In this document: in pieces, positions 32,066 to 43,099 of the stretch
Numbering within the stretch: the stretch's first letter is position 1
Layout of the letters: each line of letters starts with the position of its first letter
Origin: Rana temporaria
Lineage: Eukaryota > Chordata > Amphibia > Anura > Ranidae
DNA: 64,000 bases
NCBI RefSeq assembly: GCF_905171775.1
Contig: NC_053491.1
Location: 396,319,338-396,383,337, forward strand
Direction of reading: 5' to 3'
Notes under the pieces: model-generated
Databases searched by the model: none
Seen by the model: the letters and a program-made list of their open reading frames with translations, nothing else
Told to the model about the DNA's origin: nothing
Translations under genes and position numbers: made by a program

Positions 32066-32678
32066 ATGTCTGGGGGCTCTTTCTAACAGACTCTCTAACG
32101 GAAGCCCTCTCTGTGTCCATCAGAGAGGCCCCCTCCAGGTCCCAATAAAGTCATCTGCTTTTCTTCCTGTATGTTGTTTATTGTTAAGAGATCATGTAAG
32201 GATCCCAGATTAATGAAGACTTCATGGGGGAGCATCTCTGTGGTTGAGTCATTGCCATAGAAACATTTGTAAAGGGGAGGAGTTAGTAAAATGACCATGC
32301 CCAGTTGGGGGCTCCATAAATATTTCTGCACCCAGGTGCCTGTGACCCTAGGATTGGCCCTGCTGCCAGTAACACACTTCCTATCTCTGCGTGGCTGCGT
32401 CACCCTTCCACTATATCTATGGAGGAAGCCATGGTTGTCACCCTAAGCTGCTCTCCTGATATGGACTACAAACATGTCCTAATCTGATCTTCTCCATTAT
32501 ATGGGAGGTAAGGCAATTGGGAGATTACAGAAGATAGCTAGGAAGGACGATATTTTTCACGCCAACTCACAGGAAGTGACAAAGACACATTTCTGGCAGG
32601 ATCAAGTATTTTCTGTAGTTGCTGAAAACATTCTTAGCGTTAAAAAATAAAAGAAAACAAATGCAGCCACCACGTTTA

Positions 32679-33184
32679 AGCTCCATACACACTATTAGAT
32701 TTTCTGTCAGAATTTTCAGATTTACTAAAACCATGTAGTGCAAGGGCCTGCCTGATTGCATTCAAATTGAAACTCTAAAAGCGGAGGTCCGGTGAAAAAA
32801 AAATAAAAAGTCAGCAGCTACTAACACTGTAGCTGCTGACTTTTACTAAGGAGACTTACCTGTCCAGGGTGCCCGCGATGACGGTAGCCGAAGCCGAGCA
32901 AACGCTCGGGTCTCGGCTGCCCCGCCGCCATACTCGGTCAGGGGAACAGGAAGTGAAGCCTTACGGCTTCACCGCCCGATTCCCTACTGCGCATGCGCGA
33001 GCCGTGCGGCGTGCCGTGAATGGATGATGTCTCCTGGGACACACACAATGTCCCAGAAGACACCGCTCCACCATTCCACAGGAGGCAGCCGAGGAACAGA
33101 AGAATAAAGACGTACCGCGGATCAGGAAGTGGCAGATTAGGACGATCTGCCTAGCTACAGGCACTCAGGTATGTATAAAATATA

Positions 33185-33218
<34 letters not shown>

Positions 33219-33352
33219 TTTGTTCCGAATTTTAAAAAAAAGTTTTCCTTGATGGAGCTCCGTTTTAAGGTTTGACCTCATATTATATGTTTTTTGGTAA
33301 ATCTGAAGACACAAATCTGCAGAAAATCTAATAGTGTGTACGGGGCTTTAGG
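32679..33352. mobile_element. MITE with CTCCATACACACTATTAGA ends, carrying a nested element
   Basis: The left AAGCTCCATACACACTATTA and right TAATAGTGTGTACGGGGCTT are inverted. Inside, 32779-33268 is a separate element. Confidence 0.75.
32779..33268. mobile_element. MITE of the CAGCAGCTAC hairpin group, AAAGCGGAGGTCCGG start
   Basis: It starts AAAGCGGAGGTCCGG and ends GGAGCTCCGTTTTAAG. It contains the AGTCAGCAGCTAC/GTAGCTGCTGACTTTTA hairpin and CTGCGCATGCGCGAGCCG. A (TA)n run (33179-33200) and a 22-T run lie near the right end. Confidence 0.65.
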
Positions 33353-35093
33353 CTTCATGCACACAAGCTTTTTTTTAAGCTCAAATAAGCTGTTATTAGC
33401 ATATTTTTCTGCTCCTATAAGCCAAATTGTGTTATTCTATGTGTCCAAGGCTATTAGCGTTTAGAGTTTTTGGAGAAAAAAAAATTGTAGCTTTTGTAGA
33501 GTTATTGGAGCATTTTTCCAGCAGAAAAATAAGTTGAACGCTTCTAAATGCTACTTAGACCCCTTTCACACTGACACGTTTTTCAGGCGGTTCAGCGCTA
33601 AAAATAGCAATTCTATACCGTCTGAAAAAATCGTGCCCTGCAGGCTTCAATGTTAAAGGGGCGTAAGGCTCCTTGCACACTAGCGTTTTTTTTTAGATCC
33701 TAGGAGCTAAATAGTGTTATCCTGTGTCCATGCACGCTATTTTAGGCTATTAGCAATTTTTGAGTTTCACCGTCTAGGAGCAGAAAAAAAATAGTTTTTG
33801 TAGAGTTTCTTAAAGAGTTTTTCCAACAGACAAAAATGTTGAATGCTTCTAACTGCTTCAAAAACCTACTAAAACTAATTCTTTTTTGTAAATCCTGACT
33901 CGGTTTGCAAGTGTTGTCTCGCAAAATGAGCAGGATTCACGCCCCTGCGGTGTGCAGTACCGTATTTGGCCAGAGGTGTGGGGGTGCTGGTGACACTCAG
34001 AGCCGCTTGGAAACACTCGGAAATACTCAGTTTGAGTGCATCTGAGAGGTCTCCGAGTATTTCCGAGTCTCTCCACCTCTGGCCATATATGGTATTGCAT
34101 GCAATAAAAGTCAATGTGGAACGAATTATCTTAATTTCCATTGACTTCTATGGGGAAACTCGCTTTGATATGCAAGTGCTTTGGATTACAAGCATTCTCC
34201 TGGAACGGATTATGCTTGTAATCCAAGGCTCCACTGTAAAAATGCTAATAAAATGCTTATGCCCCTAAAAGCTTCTAAAATGTTACATTTTTCATCCAGC
34301 ATTTTTTATAGTGTTTTTTGAGCTTATAAAATGCTAGGGCTAGATTCAGCAAGAATTTACGCCGGCGTATCTATAGATACGCCGCGTAAATTCAAAGCTG
34401 CGCCGGCGTATCTTCTTTCTGTATTCAGAAAGCAAGATATGCCGAAATTAGGCTAAAATCCGACTGGCGTAAGTCTCTTACGCCGTCGTATCTTAGGGTG
34501 CATATTTATGCTGGCCGCTAGGTGGCGCTTCCGTCGTTTTCGGCGTAGAATATGCAAATGACCTAGATACGCCAATTCACAAACGTACATGCGCCCGGCG
34601 AAATTTTTTACGTTGTTTGCGTAAGGCTTTTTCCGGTGTAACGTTGCTCCTGCTTCTATGAGGCGTACGCAATGTTAAGTATGGACGTCGTTCCCACGTA
34701 AAATTTTGAATTTTTGACGTCGTTTGCGTAAGTCGTTCGCGAATAGGGCTGGACGTAGTTCACGTCGAAAGCAATGACGATTTGCGGCGGAATTTCGAGC
34801 ATGCGCACTGGGATTCTTTCACGAACGGCGCATGCGCCGTTCGTAAAAAACGTAAAATACGCGGGGTCAACAATAATTGAAATAAAACACGCCCACATCA
34901 TCCCCATTTGAATTAGGCGGGCTTATGCCGGCCCACATACGTTACGCCGCCATAACTTAGGGCGCAAGTTCTTTATGAATACGGAACTTGCGCCCTAATT
35001 TACGGCGGCGTAACGTATCGGAGATACGTTACGCCCGCACTAAATTACGCAGGGCTATCTGAATCTAGCCCACAGTGTGCATGGAGCCTCAAG
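33353..35093. mobile_element. Composite MITE region, GCTTCATGCACAC to GTGTGCATGGAGCC
   Basis: The outer ends GGCTTCATGCACAC and GTGTGCATGGAGCCTC are inverted. Inside are a partial second copy (33664-33850), a GACTTTCACAC fragment (33558-33660), a palindromic segment around 33957-34100 (CCAGAGGTGTGGG/CCACCTCTGG, GAAATACTCGG) and the full CAGATTCA-family element at 34337-35071. Confidence 0.55.
34337..35071. mobile_element. MITE of the CAGATTCA family
   Basis: 735 bp, starts GGGCTAGATTCAGC and ends CTGAATCTAGCCC. The interior has ACGCCGGCGTATCTATAGAT and the same ACGTCGTTTGCGTAAGTCGT block seen in the copies at 57167 and 59533. Confidence 0.85.
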
Positions 35094-35756
35094 GTTCAGT
35101 ACTCAAAGATACAGCACCATTTAAAAACCTACGCCTTTCATTTCATGCGGCAGTATTTTGGGTGACAGTTCTTAAAGCTTATCATCCATAAATTGTAATA
35201 AGGAAAACTTCACACCTTTGTCCAATCCCAAAAGGTTTATAAATAGTACAGCTGCATACTAGCATGGTCCCCACCCGGACCGCTTCTCCTTAACGCTTTT
35301 CACCAAACTGATTGATCGCATATCAGAGGACGGGTAGGCTGCCAAATCTTTTTATTTTTGGTTTTGAGTTTAGATACCCTTTAAGGCAATGGAAGTTAAT
35401 GCATGTAAAAAATTTAAATGTTTGTTATTACACATAGATGTGACCTTACAGTTATATCCCATGCAATTTATTCTACTTTCATGCTGTTTGCATTTGTAAT
35501 GGTAAAGGCATGATGCGGCAGGTCTGCATTGAATACAGGTCTAATTTCTGCTACACAAACCCTAAGGGACTTGTGACGTCATAGCACATGAATAGTCTTG
35601 TGACAGGTGCACAGCGAGGGCTGTGGGGGAGGGATAGGCTACGAATCCGCTGTAATCTATTTTTAGCGCCATCCCTCTATTGGAATGTAATACACTTCTT
35701 TAATTTCCTTTAAAACCTTGCGTGCGTGATCTTTTTTATGGTGTCCTCTGCTGACT
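35094..35756. other. Unassigned; weak MITE remnant at 35365-35390
   Basis: GTTTAGATACCCTTTAAGGC resembles a MITE end. The rest shows no element or exon. Confidence 0.3.
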
Positions 35757-35950
35757 TAAAGGGGTTGTAAAGGATTTTTTTTTTCCTAAATAGCTTCCTT
35801 TACCTTAGTGCAGTCTTCCTTCACTTACCTCATCCTTCAATTTTGCCTTTAAATGTCCTTATTTCTTTTGAGAAATCCTCACTTCCTGTTCTTCTGTCTG
35901 TGACTCCACACAGTAATGCAAGGCTTTCTCCCTGGTGTGGAGTGTCGTGT
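35757..35950 (+). mobile_element. Half copy of the 13473-13901 palindromic MITE
   Basis: It starts TTAAAGGGGTTGTAAAGGAT and follows the left arm of 13473-13901 through GCAAGGCTTTCTCCCTGGTG, stopping at TGGAGTGTCGTG, the centre of the palindrome. Confidence 0.8.
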
Positions 35951-36021
35951 AGTTTTCAAAACTCTCAAAACAAAATGCAGACCAAGAGATTTCCCATAAT
36001 TCAATGAATCCCACATTAATG

Positions 36022-36899
36022 AAAAATGCAGAAAAGGGCGGATCCAGAGTCTTGGGAGGGGCACTATCAGAAAATTTTGGGGCGATAGCTGGTGTTGGCG
36101 CTTCAATCATCACTGCGCCATGGTTGATATGGTGGCAGGGTGATTGAAGCACAATATTACTATTATTACATTGTAATATGAAATTAAATAGTTCAACTCA
36201 CCATAATGCAGAATCAGTGGGAGCCCTGAGCATGTCACTTGCCACCCACCGTTGCCTGCCACCAGATGCGGATTGTCACTTGCCATGTCACTTGCCACAT
36301 CCCCTGTCACCAGATGTGGATTGTCATTTGCCAATGTCGCCTGTCACAAGATGTGGATTGTCACTTGCCAGTGACTGTGTCCCAGAGTGAGGGCGGGCAG
36401 GGAGAGATGATGTCAGAAAGCCCCTACCCATCAGAATATGCAACCAAAGTGATGTTGCATTGCGGCCATCTTGGTACACCCGCACTTGTCCACAGTAAGC
36501 TTAGGGTTAGAAGTCGGCAAGCGGACATCTTTATACACCCACTGAAGTCTTGCTTTTCAAAGTTATTTTTAACAGTAAACTCAGCTTATATAGTGAAATA
36601 TAAGTTGAGTTTACTGTTAAAAATAACTGTCAAATACAAGACTCCGGTAGGTGTATAAAGATGTCCGCTTGCCGACTTCTAACTCTAGGCTTACTGTGGA
36701 CAAGTGCGGGTGGATTCCTGACAGAACACCTGCCTGCTCGCTCAGTGACATGCCAGCCTGCTCACCAGCCTTACCGCCCGACATGATTGCTCACTCACCA
36801 GCCCGCCTGTCCCCTCACTCACCCGCCGGCGCTCACCCGCTCATTATTTTCTTGGGGGGAGCAATTGCCGTGTTACGCCCCCCCCTGGATCCGCCCCTG
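36022..36899. mobile_element. Possible hAT-like element, GGGCGGATCC/GGATCCGCCCCTG ends
   Basis: The left GGGCGGATCCAGAG and right CTGGATCCGCCCCTG are inverted matches, but no 8-bp duplication is visible. The interior holds short CACTTGCCA/CATCCCCTGTCACCAGATG tandem phrases (36230-36380) and the inverted repeat at 36479-36712. Confidence 0.55.
36479..36712. repeat. Inverted repeat, about 110-bp arms
   Basis: CCCGCACTTGTCCACAGTAA through TTTTTAACAGTAAACTCA pairs with TGAGTTTACTGTTAAAAA through CTTACTGTGGACAAGTGCGG, with a short centre around TTATATAGTGAAATATAA. Confidence 0.9.
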
Positions 36900-37083
36900 T
36901 CTCCAACTCCTCTTATGAAAAACTTCAATAACCCCACAGGGAGATATGTCTTACCCAAAGAAGGCTAGATAGACTTGGGTACAGACACTTAGGCAAGCCA
37001 TAAATGAAGCAAATTTTTTTTCCTACAACCACGTGTTGCAGTGAAAAAAATTTGATTTTTTCCCCCATCAAAAAGACAGTGAG

Positions 37084-37388
37084 CCTAGGTTCACACAGCT
37101 GCGAATTCAAAATCGCGGTAAAATGCGCGATTTTACCGCGATTTCGCGGCCGCGATTTTGACGCAATTTTGCCGCGATTTGCCGCGATTTCGGCCGCAAT
37201 TTAATGTAAATCGCGGCCCGAAATCGCAAAAAGTAGTACAGGAACTTCTTTTTGAAATCGCAGATGCGGCGTCGCACTGATTAGGACAGTGCCATTGCCG
37301 ACAATTGCCGCCGATTTGAGATGCGATTTGACATGTCAAATCGCATCTCAAATCGTTCCAAATCGTACCCAGTGTGAACCAGGGCTTA
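37084..37388. mobile_element. Fold-back MITE with GGTTCACAC/GTGTGAACC ends
   Basis: CCTAGGTTCACAC and GTGTGAACCAGGGCTT bracket an interior of repeated AAATCGCGG/CCGCGATTT and CAAATCGCATCTCAAATCG motifs. Confidence 0.75.
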
Positions 37389-38050
37389 GATGTGGGAATC
37401 CCTCCTGCCAAGCCATTGTCAGCTTCCAGCACGGGGGGGTGGGGAAGCCATTCCCGTTGGGAGAAGACAGTGATTATAGCTAGCGACTACAGTAGCCGCT
37501 AGCGATAATCACAAGAGAATCCAGCAGGCTGGTTGTGCCCAAATTGATCAATCGATCAACTTGGTACATTCAGCCTGCCTATTAATGGTTTGAATCTCGG
37601 CCGGTTCCTGCTGAACCGGTTGAGATTCAAACCATGTATGGCATTTAGCCCCGATGCATGAAGCAATGGCTTTAGTTGTGGGCAGAGGGCACAGGAAGAA
37701 TGCATTTATGCCATGACACATACTGCCCTAAACGTAAGTACCACTAGGTGCACCATCCAGCCCCATCCAGATGCATCAGGACTGGAGTCAGCCTTTGACA
37801 GGCTGTCAGCAGCAAGGCTGGAAGGCTGCAGTTAAACACTGGAGCCTCATGCACCGAGGCAAGATGCCCAGTGTGCAAGAGGTCTAAAGCATCTACTGTA
37901 GTTCATAACAATAGTATATAGGTAATTCAATAAAAAATCTGTAAATATTTTATGTGCAATAAAACAAAATATTCAATCAATAGAAAATACATTAACCAAA
38001 TTAGTTACTGTAAATAAATACATACTTGTCCTAAGCATGCTTGAATCTAC
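37389..38050. other. Unassigned, with one hairpin
   Basis: GGTTTGAATCTCGGCCGGTT and AACCGGTTGAGATTCAAACC (37589-37635) form a hairpin. Nothing else is recognised. Confidence 0.4.
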
Positions 38051-38053
38051 TAA

Positions 38054-38405
38054 TGCCGCGTACACACGATCGGATTTTCCGATGGAAAAAGTCAGATGGA
38101 CTTTTTTTCATCGGAAATTCCGATCGTGTGTGGGCCCCATCTGACTTTTTTTTTCCCATCGGAGTAAAAAAATAGAACATGTTTTAAATCCACGCATGCT
38201 CAAAATCAAGTCGACGCATGCTCGCAGGCATTGAACTTTATTTTTCTCGGTTTGTTGTAGTGTTTTTTGTCATTACGTTTTGGACGGTCGGAATTTAGTT
38301 TGACAGTGTGTAAGCAAGACTATTGAACGTTAGCTTCATCGGAATTCCGACAGAAAATTCCATCGGATTTTATTCCATCGGAAATCCGATCGTGTGTACG
38401 TGGCT
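38054..38405. mobile_element. Fold-back MITE, TGCCGCGTACACACGATCGG start
   Basis: TGCCGCGTACACACGATCGG at the left pairs with CCGATCGTGTGTACGTGGC at the right. TAA precedes it (38051-38053), but the right flank has changed. The interior arms carry TCCGATGGAA/TTCCATCGGA. Confidence 0.8.
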
Positions 38406-38407
38406 GT

Positions 38408-39276
38408 TGACTGACTCACTATCACTATCACTCACTATCACTGCTGGAAGTCTATTTTAAGCATAAATTACTCTTTCAGTAAAATAAAACTTTCTAAGAT
38501 TAGTCTAAGGCCGGGTACTAACGAGCAAACATGTACGATGAAACCGGTCCGTCGGACCGTTTTCACCGTACATGTCTGCCAGAGGGCTTCTGTACGATGG
38601 CTGTACTAACCATCGTACAGAAGTCCGCGCGTAAACAATACGCGGGGCGTGTCCGCGTCGTCAACGCGACGATGACGCGGCGATGACGCGGCGACGTGGG
38701 CGGGCCTGCCATTTAAAGGCTTCCACACATGCGTCAAAGTCATTCGGCGCATGCGAGGGACGGCGGGCGCTCGGACATGTACGGTAGGTCTGTACTGACG
38801 ACCGTACATGTCCGAGCGGGCAGGATTCCAGCGGACGGTTTTAAAACACGTCCAGGAATATTTGTCTGCTGGAAAAAAAAAGGCCCGGCGGGCAAATGTT
38901 TGCTGGAATTCGGCCCGCTCGCGCCTACACACGACCAAACATGTATGCTGAAACTGGTCCGCGGACCAGTTTCAGCATACATGTTTGGTCGTGTGTGCGG
39001 GGCCTAACTTTCCTCCTGCTAGTTTGAGGCCATGTCCCTGTGTTCTTGATCTTGGCTTCATATTAAAAATGCTGCCCTCCTGAACTTTATTCAAACCCTT
39101 GAAATATTTAAAGAAGTCAGTCATGTCTCCTCTTTCCCTTCTTTCCTCCATGCTATACATATTACGTTCCTGAAGTCTCTCCTGATGTTTTATCCCTCTC
39201 ACCATTTTTGTTACCAGTCTCTGGACTCTTATTTTTGTAATGAGGTCTCCAGAACTGGACACAGTATTCTAAATAA
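38408..39276 (-). pseudogene. LINE relic, C-terminal end of a CR1/L2-type reverse transcriptase ORF
   Basis: On the minus strand, reading from 39276, translation gives LEYCVQFWRPHYKNK. After a frameshift it gives RVQRLVTKMV, ERLQERNMYSMEERRERGD and SRTQGHGLKL. After the MITE at 38509-39004 it continues, with further frame changes, as NLRKFYFTER and NRLPAV. These match, in order, the conserved C-terminal segments of CR1/L2/Rex-type LINE ORF2 proteins. Endonuclease and RT core are absent, so this is a 5'-truncated dead copy. The 38408-38460 stretch of TCACTA repeats may be its 3' tail. Confidence 0.75.
38509..39004. mobile_element. Fold-back MITE with TAA duplication, inserted in a LINE relic
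   Basis: 496 bp, starts GGCCGGGTACTAACGAG, ends GTGTGTGCGGGGCC, with TAA at 38506-38508 and 39005-39007. The inner arms TGTACGGTAGGTC/GACCGTACATGT and CATGTATGCTGAAACTGGTC are paired. Confidence 0.9.
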
Positions 39277-39460
39277 GGTATATAGGGGGATCTATATATA
39301 GGATCTTCTTCCTCTTGCTGCTGACCCGTCTAAGTGGTACATCTTAGAATCCTATTCACTTTCCACTGTATGGCCACACTGTTTGCTAATTTTTTGTTTA
39401 TTTATTTTACTTTCCACTGCTTTGACCAATCATCCAGCACTGCCAAGTCATGTTCCATGT

Positions 39461-39757
39461 TACAAAAACATACTTGGGGGGCACACCCTAAAAATGCTAT
39501 ACATCTAAGATGGTGCTGCTATAAGACCAAAGACAGTACAAAACAGATTATAGCGCACACATGCAAAAATGACATTTATCCTGCAAGGCTAGTTAAAAAC
39601 ACCTGAACATATTCAAAAATATGGGGGTTTGGTCACACTATATGGTCATATAGTGCTAAGCTCACTTACTGCGACAAAGTACCCCGAATTCGTGGGTCCT
39701 AACCTGTTAATAGAATGGAAGAACCTAGTGTCTCAACCTTGGGAGATAAAATCCTCT
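39461..39757 (+). repeat. Direct repeat, copy 1
   Basis: Starting at ACAAAAACATACTTGGGGGG, it is nearly identical to 42776-43066 up to CAACCTTGGGAGATAAA. It is broken at its right side by the LTR-like element. A sub-motif GGGGGTTTGGTCACACTAT occurs within it. Confidence 0.9.
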
Positions 39758-41221
39758 TGTAGCGCCTGTGTACTTTCAGTCCAGGTGCGATCTTAAATTT
39801 AGAGGGGGATGAGAGAGTTACTTTGCTCTTATACAGCTAATTCATGTAAATTATGGCCTCTGCTTTAGTTGGGCTATACTGTCAGCTCATTCTTTTTTTC
39901 CAGAGGTGCCTTACCACCCCGGGGCGACAGGGGGCAGCAGTGGAGTTCAGTCTGAAGCGCCTCCTGCCAGCAGCTAATCGGGAGGGGTTTTTTCCCTCGC
40001 GGGGCATGCTGGGGGAGGGTACTTCTTGCGCAGATGCAATTTTGGCAGGGTTCTTCGTCTTCTGGTTTCGGGTGTGGCACCCACCTTTAGGGTGTGCGCA
40101 CATCACGGCCACCGGTGATATGGCCTACCAGGCCGGGGCGCGCGTGCTACGAGGTGTCCTTGGCTCCAGGGCCCTGTTGGCCCGGAGCAACTGAAGCTGT
40201 GGCGGGGCCCCAGTATTCGACTGGGTCCCCCAAATTTCTGAGGAAGATCCCAAGCGAGTTGTGCTGTACGGTGGGGAGTCAGTCTGAGGAGAGTCCGGAG
40301 GCAGGTGATCCAACAGGGCCTGGACAATCCACCGGGGATCGAGGTGACTGGATACTGAGAGTTTGTCTGTTGGCAACCTGTCAGTCGGTGACCAGTTGAG
40401 GAAAACTACCTGAGGGAGATTCAGGCATTAGATTCACTGGGGAAGATCCACTTCATATTTCTACGTATGAGGGAAGAGCCTGTGGCAGAGGTTCTTCCCT
40501 GATATTCAAATGTGTAGGGGTGCAGACTGGCGCTGATTGACCTTAGGCAGTCTCGGTGTGTTTGATTCGGGTGGCCACCCTTTGAGAGAGACTTCAGTAC
40601 AGGAATAATAAGACACAGACACGATGTATCTGAAATCATTCTCTCAGCTTTACTGATAATACCAAGACAAATATATGCATTACAAAAAGGGGAGGGGAAA
40701 AATACATTACTCTGGGTAGTGAATAAAAAATGCAATATGTGATTGGTTAATACAGACTACGTGTTCATTAAAAAACCTTAGTAAGTAAAACAACACCTGC
40801 ATGAATTAATTGGGGAAAAGGAGGAAAGATAGAGAAGTTATAGATAAAAATATAAAGAATTTAGTTCTAATAATTAATAAGGAATGTCTCACAGACTATA
40901 TGAAAACAACACCTGTGAGAATAATAACAAGAAAGATACATTTCTGCAATTTCTAAAGAATGTTCCATGTATAATGTTTTGCTCAGAGATAAGAACTAAC
41001 AAAAAATGTATGTGTGCAAGGCCATTTTAGAATTCTACTAAAATGAGTGAAATAATATGGGAAAGCAGACGGAACATACCCTTAATACTTTAAAATAAAA
41101 TAAGAGACATCAGACAACTTGTTGGATGATAAAGGCCGCGAGTGTTTAATATTGGTTTCAAAAGGTAAATAAATAAATAAATTACATATTTTCATAAATA
41201 AATAACCTTGAAATAAGCCTT

Positions 41222-41651
41222 AAAGCGGTTGTAAACTGCATACACTTTTTTTTTTTTTCTAAAAACCTGCAAGGCAAAAGGCATAATCGGCTAGTATGCA
41301 CCGCATACTAGCCGATTATGAAATACTTACCTCGGAACGAGGTGACCACCACTTACCTGGTCCACGCCGAGCAGGATGTCATCTTGCTCCGGCGTGTCTT
41401 CCGGGTATCGCTGCTCCAGCGATGTGATTGGCTGGAGCGGCGATGACGTCACGCGCGGGAGATTTAAAATCGGCAGGGTCCGGCGTATGCCAGTCCTTTC
41501 GCCGTGGATTTCCCCCTGCGCATGCGCCGCCCGCATTGCGAGGGGAATATCTCCTAAACCGTGCAGGTTTAGGAGATATTCTTCTTACCTACAGGTAAGC
41601 CTTATTATAGTAGGTAAAAGTCAAAATAGTGGTTTTACAACCACTTTAAAG
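41222..41651. mobile_element. MITE with AAAGCGGTTGTAAA/TTTACAACCACTTTAAAG ends
   Basis: The inverted ends AAAGCGGTTGTAAACTGC and GGTTTTACAACCACTTTAA surround a GC-rich centre containing CTGCGCATGCGCCGCC and ATACTAGCCGATTATG hairpins. Confidence 0.75.
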
Positions 41652-42564
41652 CTAACCTAGCCACTACGGCTCAGGCTGCCAATAAAACTACCCAGCTTTA
41701 CACAAAGACCATAGCATCAGCTAATAATAATATTATTATAATAACATAAACAAATATAATATAAATATAAAGCTAGTCCCCCTTTGTTGATTTTTTTTTT
41801 TTTAGAAACAAAGGTGACACTACCACATAATAAACACTGTGACAAAATTATAAAAAGGGGGGGGGGGGGGAAAGAACACCACAGCCCCTAAGTCTTCTGA
41901 GGCGAATGAGCCTGAGCTAACGGAACCCTGTTTAAATAGCCCAGAACCGGGTTGGTTCTGACCAGTTCAAACTGGGTTTTCCCGGGCTTACTACCCCAGA
42001 CTCCAGAGGTCATCTGTCGGGCAATGAGCCCGCCAAATTCCCCTGCAGTGAGAGGTTAACTGCAGGGCAAAAGAGCCCGCCAATTTTCCTGAGGGAGCAA
42101 ACTGCTCCCTTGGGGAAACCTAGAACCATAAGGTCCGTCGCTTTCCCATGAGGAAAAGGGGGGGATAGAGACTGCCTTCCCCCTCTTCCTATCATTCACT
42201 CTAAAACCTCTCAACATATGTAACAGTTAAGGAAGCACCCTAGCTTCAGAACCTTAACCCCTTACAATTTGCACCAGGTATGTGGCAGAGACTAGTTCTT
42301 CTTCCAGTGCTCCGAGTGATATCCTGGCTGCCAGGTCGGTATGAGAGGCCTGTCCAGGTACACTATACCCCCTCGGCTGAGGGGCGACAAAAGTAAAGTG
42401 TTATTTGAAGCAGGACTGCTTCTATATTGTTCAAGCCTGAATCTGCAATTCTCTTTCTCACCCATCTTTTACTATCTACCTCAAGTTTACTGTTTGCCGT
42501 GTTGGGCTGTAATAAAAGCCACAAGAAAAGACACCTGTTGCTTGGACATTCCGTCATTGCTCTC

Positions 42565-42586
42565 ATCATCATCATCATCATCATTA
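42565..42586 (+). repeat. (CAT)n microsatellite
   Basis: Seven CAT units inside the LTR-like element. Confidence 0.9.
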
Positions 42587-42775
42587 CCCCTAGACGCTCA
42601 CAAAAGGTAACACGCCATCCCTATTCTATCCAGCGGCTCCTTCGGGGGTGAGCGCTACACTCTATATGGGAGAACTGAAGGGATCCTTCCTATACACTGG
42701 TGGCCACTAATGTGAGGTAATGAAGAGGGGGAGGGGTGCTCCAGCTCAAGAGACCTGGTCAGAGTCTATACAAAA

Positions 42776-43066
42776 TACAAAAACATACTTGGGGGGCACA
42801 CCCTAAAAATGCTATACATCTAAGATGGTGCTGCTATAAGACCAAAGACAGTACAAAACAGATTATAGTGCACACATGCAAAAATTTAATTTATCCTGCA
42901 AGGCTAGTTAAAAACACCTGAACATATTCAAAAATATGGGGGTTTGGTCACACTATATGGTCATATAGTGCTAAGCCCACTTACTGCGACAAAGTACCCC
43001 AAATTAGTGGGTCCTAACCTGTTAATAGAATGGAAGAACCTAGTGTCTCAACCTTGGGAGATAAAC
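42776..43066 (+). repeat. Direct repeat, copy 2
   Basis: Near-identical to 39461-39757, differing at a handful of positions (for example GCGCACACATG against GTGCACACATG). It reads through GGGAGATAAACTCTATAAT, so it is the uninterrupted version of the LTR target region. Confidence 0.9.
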
Positions 43067-43099
43067 TCTATAATATAAAATACGGGGGTTTGGTCACAC

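Larger units (their letters stand above)
30994..32362. mobile_element. hAT-like element, 8-bp TSD CTGCCAGT, with internal insertions
   Basis: It begins CAGGGCAGATCCTAGG, ends CCTAGGATTGGCCCTG and is flanked by CTGCCAGT at 30986-30993 and 32363-32370. Its two end regions match 1667-2011 in inverted orientation (CATGTAAGGATCCCAG, CCATAGAAACATTTGTAA). The middle is expanded by a MITE fragment (about 31558-31912) and a 31-bp tandem repeat (about 31917-32065). It sits inside a TATTGCAGCTTACC-type repeat. Confidence 0.9.
39758..42659 (+). mobile_element. Solo-LTR-like element with 4-bp TSD CTCT, related to the gypsy LTR
   Basis: It starts TGTAGCGCCTGTGTAC and ends GGGGGTGAGCGCTACA, flanked by CTCT at 39754-39757 and 42660-42663. 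Its last 30 bases (CCAGCGGCTCCTTCGGGGG then TGAGCGCTACA) match the U5 end of the gypsy LTR at 48358/55628, read in the opposite orientation, at about 26 of 30 positions. AATAAAAG lies about 150 bases before the end. No PBS, PPT or pol sequence was found, and no internal second LTR. A MITE (41222-41651) is nested inside. Confidence 0.65.

Noticed and set aside
36022..36899. Firm hAT call
   Set aside because: The inverted ends are good but no 8-bp duplication is visible, so it is listed only as possible.
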